This document shows positions 8,951-17,604 of a stretch of DNA of 58,320 bases, piece after piece. Below the pieces are notes generated by a model. The model saw only the letters and a list, made by a program, of their open reading frames with translations, did no database searches and had not been told where the DNA came from. A program made the translations under genes and the position numbers. The DNA comes from Verrucomicrobiota bacterium (GTDB lineage: Bacteria; Verrucomicrobiota; Verrucomicrobiia; Limisphaerales; UBA8199). Positions within the stretch are counted from its first letter, which is position 1, and every line of letters begins with the position of its first letter. Where the stretch lies: contig JARKQH010000403.1 in NCBI GenBank assembly GCA_029974925.1, positions 1-58,320 of the forward strand, read 5' to 3'.

Positions 8951-9226
8951 CGATGGCGCGGGGGCACCGGGGGATGGCTGCCGCCCCTTGGATTAAGCCA
9001 GGCAGCCGCTGACCGCAGCGACTCGCAACCAAAAAAATCAGAACCAGAACCGCATGAAGGCCGCTACCCTCGGCAGGTTCCCGCGCCACGTGACGCGGAC
9101 GGCGCTCCGCGCGTGGCAGGGGGAAGGGTCTTCCTTTCTTCCGGCAAGTCCGTCCACCGACTTCTCGGGCGGAAAACCTGTCCTGGGCCGAAGCACCGCC
9201 AGGCCTCAGGCGCGCCGAAGGACCGC

Positions 9227-10654
9227 ATGGAGCGAACCCGACAAATAGCTGACACGCTGTTGCGTTCGCAGCGGGCAATGCTCCTGGCCTTGAGCCTGGT
9301 CTTTGCGGTGCTTGCGGCCGTGGTTTTGGCGGCAACACTGAAAGCCGGGCAAAGCATCCGGCGGCAAATCGCCGGCCGCGACGGCGAGGTGCTTTACGCG
9401 ATGGCGTTGATGTACTACGCGCAAGACGTGGCGGACGGTTTGGCCGGGCCAATAACCGATCCAGGCAATCAGTTGAGCATTGTGTTGCGCAGCTCGGAAT
9501 TGCGTGGCGTGTTGGGCGTGCGCCTTTTCCAGACCAACGGGGTTTTTGTCGAGAGTTTTCCGCCCTATGTCACCGAGCGGGACCTGGACCCAGCGCACCT
9601 CCAGCGGCTGCAACAGCTTCGGCCCAGCAGCCAATTCCACGCCGCCCTCGCAGGTTCGGATTTGTTCTACCCGGACGGGCCGGAGAATGGCAACGATGCC
9701 ATGCCGGTGCTCGAGGTGAACGTGCCGCTGCATACCCCCGGCGGGCCGCTTGCCGGCATCGCGCAGTTCCTGCTCGAGGGACAGAGCATCGCCGCGGAAT
9801 ATGCCCGCTTGAACCGGCACCTGGCGGCGCAGGCTTTCGTGGGCTTTGGAGCGGGCGCCTTGATTGTGGGAACAACCCTCCTTTGGGCGTTTGGCCGCGT
9901 GCGCAAATTCCACCGGCTGGTGGCCGAACGGAACGAGGACCTGCTCCGCGCCAACCGTGAGCTGGCGCTGGCGGCGAAGACTTCGGCGCTGGGCGCAGTG
10001 GCCGCTCACCTCATCCATGGCTTGAAGAATCCGCTGGCCGGCCTGCATCAGTATGTGGCCTCCCGGGCCCAGGACTCGACCCTGAACGGAGAATGTGATT
10101 GGGCACAAGCTGTGGCTTCAACCCGGCGAATGCAAAGCCTGATCAACCAGGTCGTCAATGTGCTGCGCGAGGAACAGACCGGCGCCGCCTACGACGTCAC
10201 ACTCGAGGAACTGCGTCAAGCTTTGCTGCGCCGCCTGCAGCCGCTGGCGCTCGAACGAAACGTCGAACTGGCCACGGTGCTGGAGGGGGAGGCGAAGCTG
10301 CCAAACCGCGACGCCAACCTGGTCAGCCTCATTCTGGTGAATCTCGCCGAAAATGCGATTCAGGCCACCCCGCCGGGCAGGCGCGTCACCCTCCGGTTAA
10401 AGGGGGACCCTGTGGACTGGACCTTCGAGGTTCAGGACCAGGGGCCGGGCTTTCCCCCGAATCTTACGGTGTTCATGCCGTGCCACTCGCCTAAGGAAGG
10501 CGGAACGGGAATCGGCCTGGCCTTGGCCAAGCAACTGGCCAATCACCTCGGCGCGGAGTTGGTTCTTTCCTCGAACAGCGCCGAAGGGTGTGTGTTTACC
10601 CTGCGGCTGCGAGCGCAGGTGGCACGGATGGAGGCGATGGCGGCGGCGGGCTGA
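9227..10654 (+). CDS. membrane sensor histidine kinase (NtrB-like)
   Basis: A 475-residue sensor kinase. Transmembrane helix 1 lies at about residues 19-38 and helix 2 at about 203-225; they flank an extracytoplasmic domain of about 160 residues without a recognised name. The cytoplasmic part has the phospho-acceptor motif HGLKNPLAGL (H264), then a GHKL ATPase with N-box NLAENAIQAT, G1 box DQGPGFP and G2 box GGTGIGLALAKQLA. H-box and ATPase resemble NtrB-class kinases that drive sigma-54 regulators. The ATG at 9227 is chosen because the first membrane helix follows it closely and AAGG lies just upstream. Its TGA overlaps the next possible start (TGATG), so the kinase and the Ycf48-like propeller may be co-translated. 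The sigma-54 response regulator at 709 is the only such regulator in view. Confidence 0.9.
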   Translation: MERTRQIADTLLRSQRAMLLALSLVFAVLAAVVLAATLKAGQSIRRQIAGRDGEVLYAMALMYYAQDVADGLAGPITDPGNQLSIVLRSSELRGVLGVRLFQTNGVFVESFPPYVTERDLDPAHLQRLQQLRPSSQFHAALAGSDLFYPDGPENGNDAMPVLEVNVPLHTPGGPLAGIAQFLLEGQSIAAEYARLNRHLAAQAFVGFGAGALIVGTTLLWAFGRVRKFHRLVAERNEDLLRANRELALAAKTSALGAVAAHLIHGLKNPLAGLHQYVASRAQDSTLNGECDWAQAVASTRRMQSLINQVVNVLREEQTGAAYDVTLEELRQALLRRLQPLALERNVELATVLEGEAKLPNRDANLVSLILVNLAENAIQATPPGRRVTLRLKGDPVDWTFEVQDQGPGFPPNLTVFMPCHSPKEGGTGIGLALAKQLANHLGAELVLSSNSAEGCVFTLRLRAQVARMEAMAAAG

Positions 10655-10671
10655 TGCCGAAAGGAGTGCTT

Positions 10672-12768
10672 GTGCGCCGCGCCATTCCCACGTGCCTTGT
10701 TTGGGTTGCCACGGCAAGCGCCTGCTGCTGCGCTTGCGCGGTGGATTTCCCGTTGCGCTGGCGTTGGTCCAACCCGGCCCCTCATGGCGGCAACGTCGTG
10801 GATATGGCGTACTCCCCCGCGCTTTCGCTGGCCATCCAGGTGGCCGAGCGCGGCCAAATTTACGCCAGCCGCAATCTTGACATTTGGAGCGCATGCGACA
10901 GTGGCACGACCAACGCCCTCCGCGCGGTTGCCTTCCTGGGTTCCCGGATTCTGATCGCTGGCGAAAACGGATTGGTCCTGTATGGGGATGACGTTGGCAG
11001 TTTCCGGCCTGGCACCCTGCTGGATGGTCCCACGACCGCTTGGCTGGAGGCGGTGGCAACCTCGCCAACCCTGGCGGTTGCGGCGGGGGATGCGGGCTCC
11101 ATTTACACCAGCCCCGACGGGGTGTTTTGGAAAGAACAGTCCAGCGGCTCCACGGCCTGGTTCCGGGGCGCCGCCTATGGGGGCGGGGTTTTTGTCGTGG
11201 CCGGTGACTCCGGCACCATCCTGACCAGCGCCAACGGCACCAACTGGACCAAACGAACGGTGCCAACCACCGCTCACCTGCATCGCGTCAACTACGGTGC
11301 GGCGCGTTTCACTGCGGTCGGAGATGGGGGGGTGACGGTCTCAAGCACCAACAACGGCGCCTCCTGGTTCACCGAATATCCGGGCGCCACCAATGCGCTC
11401 CAAGCCGCCGTCACCGGCGGCATGGACCGTTTGCTCGATGGGGACCACGAAGTCCGAATTCAGGATAACCAGGTTTGGGTTGACGAATTGGCCAAAACCA
11501 ACGGTCCGCCCCCCTGGACCTATTACACTGCCTTGGGATTCCCGGGCTTCTTCACCATCGCCGGCCATACGGGTTTGCAGGCGGAAGGTTACCAGGTTAG
11601 CGAAATGCCCTATTCCTGGCTGCTGCCGTATAACAGCGTCCGCAACTGGTTGTGGGAGGTTATCCGGCTTCCCAGTTTCTACGTCGCCGTCGGCGACTTG
11701 GGCACGGTGATGACCAGCGGCAACGGCGTGGATTGGGTGCTGGAATTGCCCCCTCCGGCTGTGACAAACGCCATCTTTCTTGGCATTGGCGGCACCACCA
11801 ACCTCCTGGTGGCTGTCGGCGAAGGCGGCAAAGCGATCTACAGCCCCAACATTCTCAGCAACCTTGTGGTTACCAACCTCTCCGGCGTGGTCACTCAGAC
11901 CGTGAGCTCGCTGGGGGTGCTCTGGCTGCCGGTCCCCCTGTTTACCACCAACGATCTCCAGGCCGCTGCGGTGCTCAGCAATTCCCTTTATGTCGTCGGT
12001 GGCGCCAAAGGAGTGCTTTTCAGCAGCCCCGATGGCACCAACTGGACGCCGCGAGTTTCGCCCACCACCAATCTGCTCTCCAGCATCACCGAATGGCCCG
12101 GCGGTTTGGTTGCGGTCGGGGACAGGGGCACGCTCTTGACCAGTGCCAACGGCATTTCGTGGAGCAGAACTTCTGTCGGAACCACCAACTGGCTTTACCG
12201 CGCCCGCTGGCTCAACCACACCCTGGTGATTGTGGGGCAGAAGGGCACCATCCTGACCAGCACCAATGCAGTGAGCTGGTCAAGCCGAACCAGCGGCACC
12301 ACCGCCTGGCTGACCGACGCCGCGTATGTCGGCGACACTTGGTTTGTCATTGGCGCCAGCGGCACGGTGCTGACCAGCAGCAACCTGGTTAATTGGGTCA
12401 ACCGCGGGACAATTACCAAAAAGGCGCTATACGGCGCCGCAACGGACGGGGGCCAGTTGGTGGTCGTCGGTGTGGAGGGTGTCATTCTGCGGAGCCAGGT
12501 GGTGCCTGATTTAACTCCGGTCTCTTTCCTCAATTACTCCCGCGTTACCACGAATGTCCCCCCCACCGCCTACAATATCTATCTGTTCGGCGGCAAGCCG
12601 GATCAACGGTTTACGCTCGACCGCACGACGAACCTGACCAGCCAGGCCTGGACAACGGGACCGTTGTTGGAAATCTTCGATGGCTCCGGCACGCTGTACT
12701 ACGTTGAGACCCTCTCCGGAACCAACCAACCCCCGGTCGAATACTACCGAGCCACCCTGCAACCCTGA
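10672..12768 (+). CDS. secreted Ycf48/HCF136-like beta-propeller protein
   Basis: About 698 residues made of repeated blades carrying the pattern VGDxGTILTSxNGxxW (for example VAGDSGTILTSANGTNWT and VGDRGTLLTSANGISWS), as in Ycf48-like and BNR-type propellers. At least nine blades can be counted. A signal peptide is present (IPTCLVWVATASACCCACA). A C-terminal domain with FTLDRTTNLTSQAW and a final EYYRATLQP resembles the tails of other secreted proteins here. The GTG at 10672 is preferred because AAAGGAG lies 5 nt before it; the ATG at 10654, which overlaps the kinase stop, is the alternative. The coupling to a sensor kinase suggests a cell-surface or periplasmic role in the same pathway, but no ligand is evident. 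Confidence 0.75.
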   Translation: MRRAIPTCLVWVATASACCCACAVDFPLRWRWSNPAPHGGNVVDMAYSPALSLAIQVAERGQIYASRNLDIWSACDSGTTNALRAVAFLGSRILIAGENGLVLYGDDVGSFRPGTLLDGPTTAWLEAVATSPTLAVAAGDAGSIYTSPDGVFWKEQSSGSTAWFRGAAYGGGVFVVAGDSGTILTSANGTNWTKRTVPTTAHLHRVNYGAARFTAVGDGGVTVSSTNNGASWFTEYPGATNALQAAVTGGMDRLLDGDHEVRIQDNQVWVDELAKTNGPPPWTYYTALGFPGFFTIAGHTGLQAEGYQVSEMPYSWLLPYNSVRNWLWEVIRLPSFYVAVGDLGTVMTSGNGVDWVLELPPPAVTNAIFLGIGGTTNLLVAVGEGGKAIYSPNILSNLVVTNLSGVVTQTVSSLGVLWLPVPLFTTNDLQAAAVLSNSLYVVGGAKGVLFSSPDGTNWTPRVSPTTNLLSSITEWPGGLVAVGDRGTLLTSANGISWSRTSVGTTNWLYRARWLNHTLVIVGQKGTILTSTNAVSWSSRTSGTTAWLTDAAYVGDTWFVIGASGTVLTSSNLVNWVNRGTITKKALYGAATDGGQLVVVGVEGVILRSQVVPDLTPVSFLNYSRVTTNVPPTAYNIYLFGGKPDQRFTLDRTTNLTSQAWTTGPLLEIFDGSGTLYYVETLSGTNQPPVEYYRATLQP

Positions 12769-12846
12769 GCCGCCAGACTTTTCCGCCCATCGCCATTAAG
12801 CCGGTCGCCCGGTGGGTGTTTTTCCCCCTTCCTCCGGCAGCGTCTG

Positions 12847-12859
12847 GGTGATTTCCACC
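12847..12859. promoter_or_regulatory. candidate enhancer palindrome 3 (GGTG-ATTTC-CACC)
   Basis: GGTG/CACC palindrome with a 5-nt spacer, about 70 bp upstream of the sigma-54-like promoter at 12925. It repeats the arrangement seen at 8235/8266 to 8357, which supports a shared activator. Confidence 0.3.
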
Positions 12860-12924
12860 ACACGGGCGCGTCAGGCTTCCACTAATTTTCAGGGTTTTAG
12901 GCCATTTTAGCGATTTCCTCTGGG

Positions 12925-12940
12925 TGGCACGCCATTAGCA
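12925..12940 (+). promoter_or_regulatory. sigma-54 (-24/-12) promoter upstream of the Calx-beta protein
   Basis: TGGCACGCCATTAGCA matches the consensus TGGCACG-N4-TTGCA with one mismatch (A for T in the -12 box) and has exact GG-N10-GC spacing (GG at 12926-12927, GC at 12938-12939). Transcription would start near 12951, about 29 nt before the ATG at 12980. Confidence 0.6.
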
Positions 12941-12979
12941 AGGAGACCTCTGAAGTTCACACACAGACCCTTGAAACCT

Positions 12980-15900
12980 ATGAAAGTTTTCCAGCAACTC
13001 CTTGGACTGGCCGGGGCGGTGCTCGCCCTGACGTCATCCGTACTCCCTATCCGGGCAGATAATCCGCCCTGGCCTCCCACCGTCATGGTGGTGGCCTTGG
13101 ACCCTTGCGGGGCGGAGGAAGGCTCGGATACCGCAACCTTTGCCGTGATACGGACTGGCCCCGCCGACGCCCCCTTGGCAGTGCAATATCAACTCGGCGG
13201 CAGTGCGGTCAATGGGGCCGACTACGAACCGCTTTCCGGGTTGGTCACCATTCCCGCCGGCCAATACTGGTCGCCCGTGACCGTTACGCCGGTGGATGAT
13301 TATCTGGTCGAGGGCACCGAATCGGTGGTGATTGCCCTGACACAACCCGCCATCTGGCCACCTCCCTATATCGTCACCTGGCCCGCTGTTGCAGTAGCCC
13401 ACATTGCCGACAATGATTCCCAGCCACCGAACCGGCCGCCTCAGGTCTCCCTGGTCCGCCCGCCGGAGGGGGCGGTCTTCGAAGCGCAAGAGGACATCCT
13501 GCTGGTGGCCCGCGCTTCGGACCCGGACGGTCGCGTTGTCACCGTTGAGTTCTTTGCCGACGGCGTCAGCTTGGGCGTCGTGACGAATCGTCCCGTGGCC
13601 GTGCCTCTTTCCGCAGTGGGCGAGGACCCCGCATTCGAGCTGGACGCAGATGCCTTCCCGGACCTTGACAGCGCCCCGCTGGCTGCGTCGCTGCCCATCC
13701 ACCCGTTCCGCTTGTGGTGGTCCAACGCGCCCCCGGGCGAGCACGTGCTGGCCGCCGTTGCGACCGATAATGACGGGGCCACCAGCCGCTCCGCACCCGT
13801 CCATATCAAGGTCTTGGAGTGCCCTCCGCAACCGATTGTCACCATCCGCGCCGTTGACCCCGTGGCCACCGAACCAAACCCCGACGGAGCCTTGCTCGAT
13901 ACGGCCCTCTTTCGCGTTCACCGCACCGGCCCAACGAATTTCCCCTTGCAGGTCTGGTACCGCATCGGTGGAACCGCTCTCAACGGAGTGGATTACAAAC
14001 CCTTGCCGCGAAGCCTGCTGATTCCCGCCGGCGCCCGCTCCCTGGATGTGATGATTGAACCGCTCGACGATTTGCTGGTGGAGGGCCTCGAAACCGTGGT
14101 GCTCACCATCGAACCGCCGATCTGTATCGCCGTTTATCCGCCGCCACCGGATTGCTACCGGGTGGGCTGGCCGGACACCGCACGCGCCGTGATCCGGGAC
14201 AACGACCTGCCGCCCAACCGGCCGCCGGTGGTGCGCCTGGTCAAACCCGAAGACGGCGACGTTTTTCTGGCTCCCGCCAACATTCGGCTCGTCGCCCTGG
14301 CCCGCGACTTCGACGGTTACGTCACCACGGTCGAGTTCTTCGAGGGAACCAACAGCCTGGGGATCGTGACCAACAATCCGACAACAGCGGATGCCGCGCT
14401 TCCGGCTTTCTCGCTGGTCTGGTCCAACGTTCCTCCCGGGCGGTATGTGCTCAGCGCGGTGGCGACGGACAACGGCGGAGCCTCCACACCCAGCCGGCCC
14501 GCTGAAATCCGGGTCGTCCCGCAGGTTGTCCCCCCAGTGGTCAACCTGCTGACTCTTGACCCGGAGGCGGCCGAGACTCTGCCCACCGGCATTCCCAACC
14601 CGGCTGTGTTTGCCGTGACCCGAACGGGCGGCACGCAGTTCCCGCTGGTCGTTTTCTACTCGATCGGCGGGACTGCCTCCAATGGCCTCGATTACCGGCC
14701 GCTAACAGGGCGGGTTCTCATCCCGGCCGGGGCGGTTTCCAATCACATTGTGGTCGAGCCTATTGATGACCTCCTGGTGGAGGGACTGGAGACGGTGCTC
14801 TTGAAGCTCGAGCCCGCTCCAATCCTCTCGGCCGCGAACACCGCCCCGTACGACTATTACCGGATTGGCAGCAATTACTTTGGACGCGCGGTCATTCGCG
14901 ACAACGACCTCGCGCCCACCAACCTGCCGCCCAAGGTTGCCCTGGTTGAACCGGAGGAGGGCGAGGTGTTTATTGCCCCGGTGGACATCCGGCTGGCGGC
15001 TGCCGCCCACGACCCTGATGGGTGGGTGCGGACCGTCGAGTTTTTCTCCGACGGCACGAGTCTTGGAATCGTAACCAATTCCCTCTCTCCGGGCGGTGGA
15101 CTGGACCCCACAACGGTCACGCCGGAGCAACTCTTCTGGCTGCTCTGGAAAGACGCGCCGCCGGGAACCCACCACCTCACGGCAAAAGCCACCGACAACC
15201 GCGGGGCTGCCTCGGTGTCTGACCCGGTCCGCATCCGAATTCTGCCGCCGCCGATTCCTGTCGTGACGATTGAAGCCACTGATCCCTACGCCAGTGAGGG
15301 CGGCGAGATCACGCCGTGGGCGGTCAGGGACTCCGGTCCCGTCCTGACGAATGCGGACCCCCGCACCGCGGTGTTCACCGTTTTCCGGCGCGGTCCAACG
15401 AACCTCCCCTTGACCGTTTACTATCGGCTGAGCGGCACCGCCCTTAACGGCACGGATTATCGCTTCCTGTCCGGCGAGATCACAATTCCTGCGGGCGCTC
15501 GTGCGGCGCGAATCCTGGTGGTCCCGATAGACGATCCGCTGCCTGAACCGACCGAGACCGTGGTGGCCACCCTTGTGCCGGTGGCTTGTCCCGCGGTCTA
15601 TCCGCCGCCGCCGGGATGCTACATCGTGGGCGATCCCAACGAAGCGCGCGCCTTTATTTTCGATAACGACTTCAACCAGGCGCCCCGCCTGGCCATCCTC
15701 CACCCCCAGGACGGCATGGTGTTTCGCGCGGGGTCGGATATCGAAATTGATGTCGTGGCGCGGGATGCGGACGGCTGGGTGACCAAGGTCCAGTTTTTCG
15801 CCAACGGCGTCCTCATCGGCGAGCAAGGGATGCACTTCATCATCCCGCCTCCGCCAGGCCAGCCGCAAAAATTCTTCATGATCTGGTCCAACGTCCCGCC

Positions 15901-17329
15901 CGCGCTCTATTCGCTGACCGCCAAGGCTACGGATAACCAGGGCGGCATGGCCCTCTCGGATGCGGTGCAAATCAAGGTCGCGCCCCTGCCGCCGTTGCCG
16001 GTGGTGACCCTCCACGCCGTGGACCCCGTCGCAACGGAACCCAACCCGCTTCTTCCGGTCGAGCCTGACACCGCGATGTTCAAAGTGGTCCGCACCGGCG
16101 ATTTGACCCTGCCGTTGACTGTCTGGTATCGCGTCGCCGGCACAGCCTCCAACGGCTTGGATTACGTGGAACTCGCCGGTTGGGTCACCCTCGCCGCGAA
16201 TTCTTCCTCCGCCCCCATTGAGATTCGGCCGTTGGACGACAACGTGGCCGAGGGAACCGAATCCATCATTCTCTCACTGGTGCAGCCGCCGTGCGTGGCC
16301 AGCGACCCCGTCACTCCCGGCTGTTACATCGTGGGACGGCCCGGTCGCGCCATCGCTTACTTGCGCGACAATGACTCGCCCCCGAACCAGCCTCCCACGG
16401 TGGCCATCGTCAGCCCGCCCAATGGCGCGGTGTTCACTGCGCCGGTCACTGTGCGGCTGGTAGCGGCAGCCGCCGATCCGGACGGTTGGGTGACCACCGT
16501 GGAGTTTTTTGACGGCTCCACCAGCCTCGGCATTGTCAGCAACCGGGCTTGGGTGCTCGACACCGAGCTGGAAAGGCTGCCCGAACTGGGTCTGGCTATC
16601 CTGCCGGACCAGGACTTGACCCACCCGTTCTCCTTGCTCTGGTCGAACGTCCCGCCCGGCCGCCATGAGCTGACCGCTGAGGCTACGGATAACACCGGCA
16701 ACCACGCGCGTTCACGCCCCATCGTGATTACCGTCCTCGAACCGGTCAGTCCGCCGGTGGTCAGCATCATGGCCGTTGACCCCATCGCTCGCGAAGGCAC
16801 CACCAACACCGCTGCCTTCCGCGTCCGGCGGACGGGAGCCACCAACGACTCGCTCACCGTGTCCTACACGATCCGCGGCACCGCCCTCAACGGCGTGGAC
16901 TACGCCGCGCTCCCCGGCCGGATCACCATCCCCGCGGGCCGCCGCTCCGCCCGGATCCTGATCGAGCCGCTGGACGACAACCTCGTCGAACGCTGCGAGA
17001 CCGTGGTCTTGCGGCTGCTCGAGTCGTCGGTGGACCCTCTCAGGTACCTCATTGGCCGGCCGGCTGCCGCCATGGCTGTCATCCTGGACAATGATTATCA
17101 CCTGCCACCCTCGTGCTGGTTGCCCGATGGCAACCTCCACTTCCGGTGGGCTGTCCCGCCGGGCATGCCCTACCGCGTGGAGGCCTCCACCAACCTCCTG
17201 GATTGGGAGGCCGTGGTCTGCGATGTCGCGGCTGAATCAGCGGCCAGCTTCCTGGAAAACCGCGAAGACGCTTCTCCTTGCCGTTTCTTCCGGATTGTCC
17301 CGGAATTCGGTGACCTCGAGGAGGATTGA
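12980..17329 (+). CDS. giant secreted Calx-beta/Ig-like repeat protein
   Basis: A 1449-residue secreted protein with a signal peptide (LGLAGAVLALTSSVLPIRA). The body alternates six Calx-beta domains with five bacterial Ig-like domains. Each Calx-beta unit carries ADPVATE-like openings, GGTALNGVDY-type loops, ITIPAG and a DDxLVEGxE turn and closes with a DND motif. Each Ig-like unit opens with a PPxVxLVxPxxGxVF pattern and carries DPDGWVxTVEFF and WSNVPPG. The DND and DPDG acidic loops are typical Ca2+ sites. The C-terminal domain (YRVEASTNLLDW, then RFFRIVPEFGDLEED) resembles other surface-protein tails here. A sigma-54-like promoter precedes it and a strong terminator follows, so it is probably a single-gene transcript. 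Likely role: Ca2+-stabilised adhesin or matrix protein. The ATG at 12980 is chosen over an in-frame TTG at 12971. Confidence 0.88.
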   Translation: MKVFQQLLGLAGAVLALTSSVLPIRADNPPWPPTVMVVALDPCGAEEGSDTATFAVIRTGPADAPLAVQYQLGGSAVNGADYEPLSGLVTIPAGQYWSPVTVTPVDDYLVEGTESVVIALTQPAIWPPPYIVTWPAVAVAHIADNDSQPPNRPPQVSLVRPPEGAVFEAQEDILLVARASDPDGRVVTVEFFADGVSLGVVTNRPVAVPLSAVGEDPAFELDADAFPDLDSAPLAASLPIHPFRLWWSNAPPGEHVLAAVATDNDGATSRSAPVHIKVLECPPQPIVTIRAVDPVATEPNPDGALLDTALFRVHRTGPTNFPLQVWYRIGGTALNGVDYKPLPRSLLIPAGARSLDVMIEPLDDLLVEGLETVVLTIEPPICIAVYPPPPDCYRVGWPDTARAVIRDNDLPPNRPPVVRLVKPEDGDVFLAPANIRLVALARDFDGYVTTVEFFEGTNSLGIVTNNPTTADAALPAFSLVWSNVPPGRYVLSAVATDNGGASTPSRPAEIRVVPQVVPPVVNLLTLDPEAAETLPTGIPNPAVFAVTRTGGTQFPLVVFYSIGGTASNGLDYRPLTGRVLIPAGAVSNHIVVEPIDDLLVEGLETVLLKLEPAPILSAANTAPYDYYRIGSNYFGRAVIRDNDLAPTNLPPKVALVEPEEGEVFIAPVDIRLAAAAHDPDGWVRTVEFFSDGTSLGIVTNSLSPGGGLDPTTVTPEQLFWLLWKDAPPGTHHLTAKATDNRGAASVSDPVRIRILPPPIPVVTIEATDPYASEGGEITPWAVRDSGPVLTNADPRTAVFTVFRRGPTNLPLTVYYRLSGTALNGTDYRFLSGEITIPAGARAARILVVPIDDPLPEPTETVVATLVPVACPAVYPPPPGCYIVGDPNEARAFIFDNDFNQAPRLAILHPQDGMVFRAGSDIEIDVVARDADGWVTKVQFFANGVLIGEQGMHFIIPPPPGQPQKFFMIWSNVPPALYSLTAKATDNQGGMALSDAVQIKVAPLPPLPVVTLHAVDPVATEPNPLLPVEPDTAMFKVVRTGDLTLPLTVWYRVAGTASNGLDYVELAGWVTLAANSSSAPIEIRPLDDNVAEGTESIILSLVQPPCVASDPVTPGCYIVGRPGRAIAYLRDNDSPPNQPPTVAIVSPPNGAVFTAPVTVRLVAAAADPDGWVTTVEFFDGSTSLGIVSNRAWVLDTELERLPELGLAILPDQDLTHPFSLLWSNVPPGRHELTAEATDNTGNHARSRPIVITVLEPVSPPVVSIMAVDPIAREGTTNTAAFRVRRTGATNDSLTVSYTIRGTALNGVDYAALPGRITIPAGRRSARILIEPLDDNLVERCETVVLRLLESSVDPLRYLIGRPAAAMAVILDNDYHLPPSCWLPDGNLHFRWAVPPGMPYRVEASTNLLDWEAVVCDVAAESAASFLENREDASPCRFFRIVPEFGDLEED
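13081..17097 (+). repeat. coding repeat array: six Calx-beta units alternating with five Ig-like units
   Basis: The Calx-beta units begin near 13081, 13834, 14530, 15256, 15997 and 16747, a period of about 700-750 bp, with an Ig-like unit between successive pairs. The units are diverged at DNA level but keep the same order of motifs, which points to old duplication of a two-domain module followed by drift. Confidence 0.8.
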
Positions 17330-17350
17330 CTCTGTGGAATGGTTGTGGTG

Positions 17351-17386
17351 CCGCCAGCCCGGGGCTCTCCCTTGGCTGGCGGTTTT
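17351..17386 (+). terminator. intrinsic terminator after the Calx-beta gene
   Basis: Perfect 9-bp GC-rich stem CCGCCAGCC/GGCTGGCGG (17351-17359 and 17374-17382) with a 14-nt loop, followed directly by TTTT. It lies 22 bp after the Calx-beta stop codon. Confidence 0.75.
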
Positions 17387-17604
17387 CCTGGGGGGCCCGG
17401 GGGGTGTCGGCGCGGGTTGCGGCGTCGCTTCATCGTGACCTCGAGCGGCTGAATTTCGCTTTCCCTCATGCTCGCCACGCCGTAGCCTCCGCGCTTGATG
17501 GTGCTTGGACGCGAGTTTTGTTGGTGGTACTCGCCGCAAGAAGCGGTTTTGCGAGCCTGGCCCTGCGCCTGTGGGCGTTCTGGGAGCAACAAAGGAAGAA
17601 TTTC

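Noticed and set aside
17326-17604. Upstream extension of the M48 protease frame
   Set aside because: It contains the terminator of the previous gene, and a good ribosome site plus membrane helix support the ATG at 17605.
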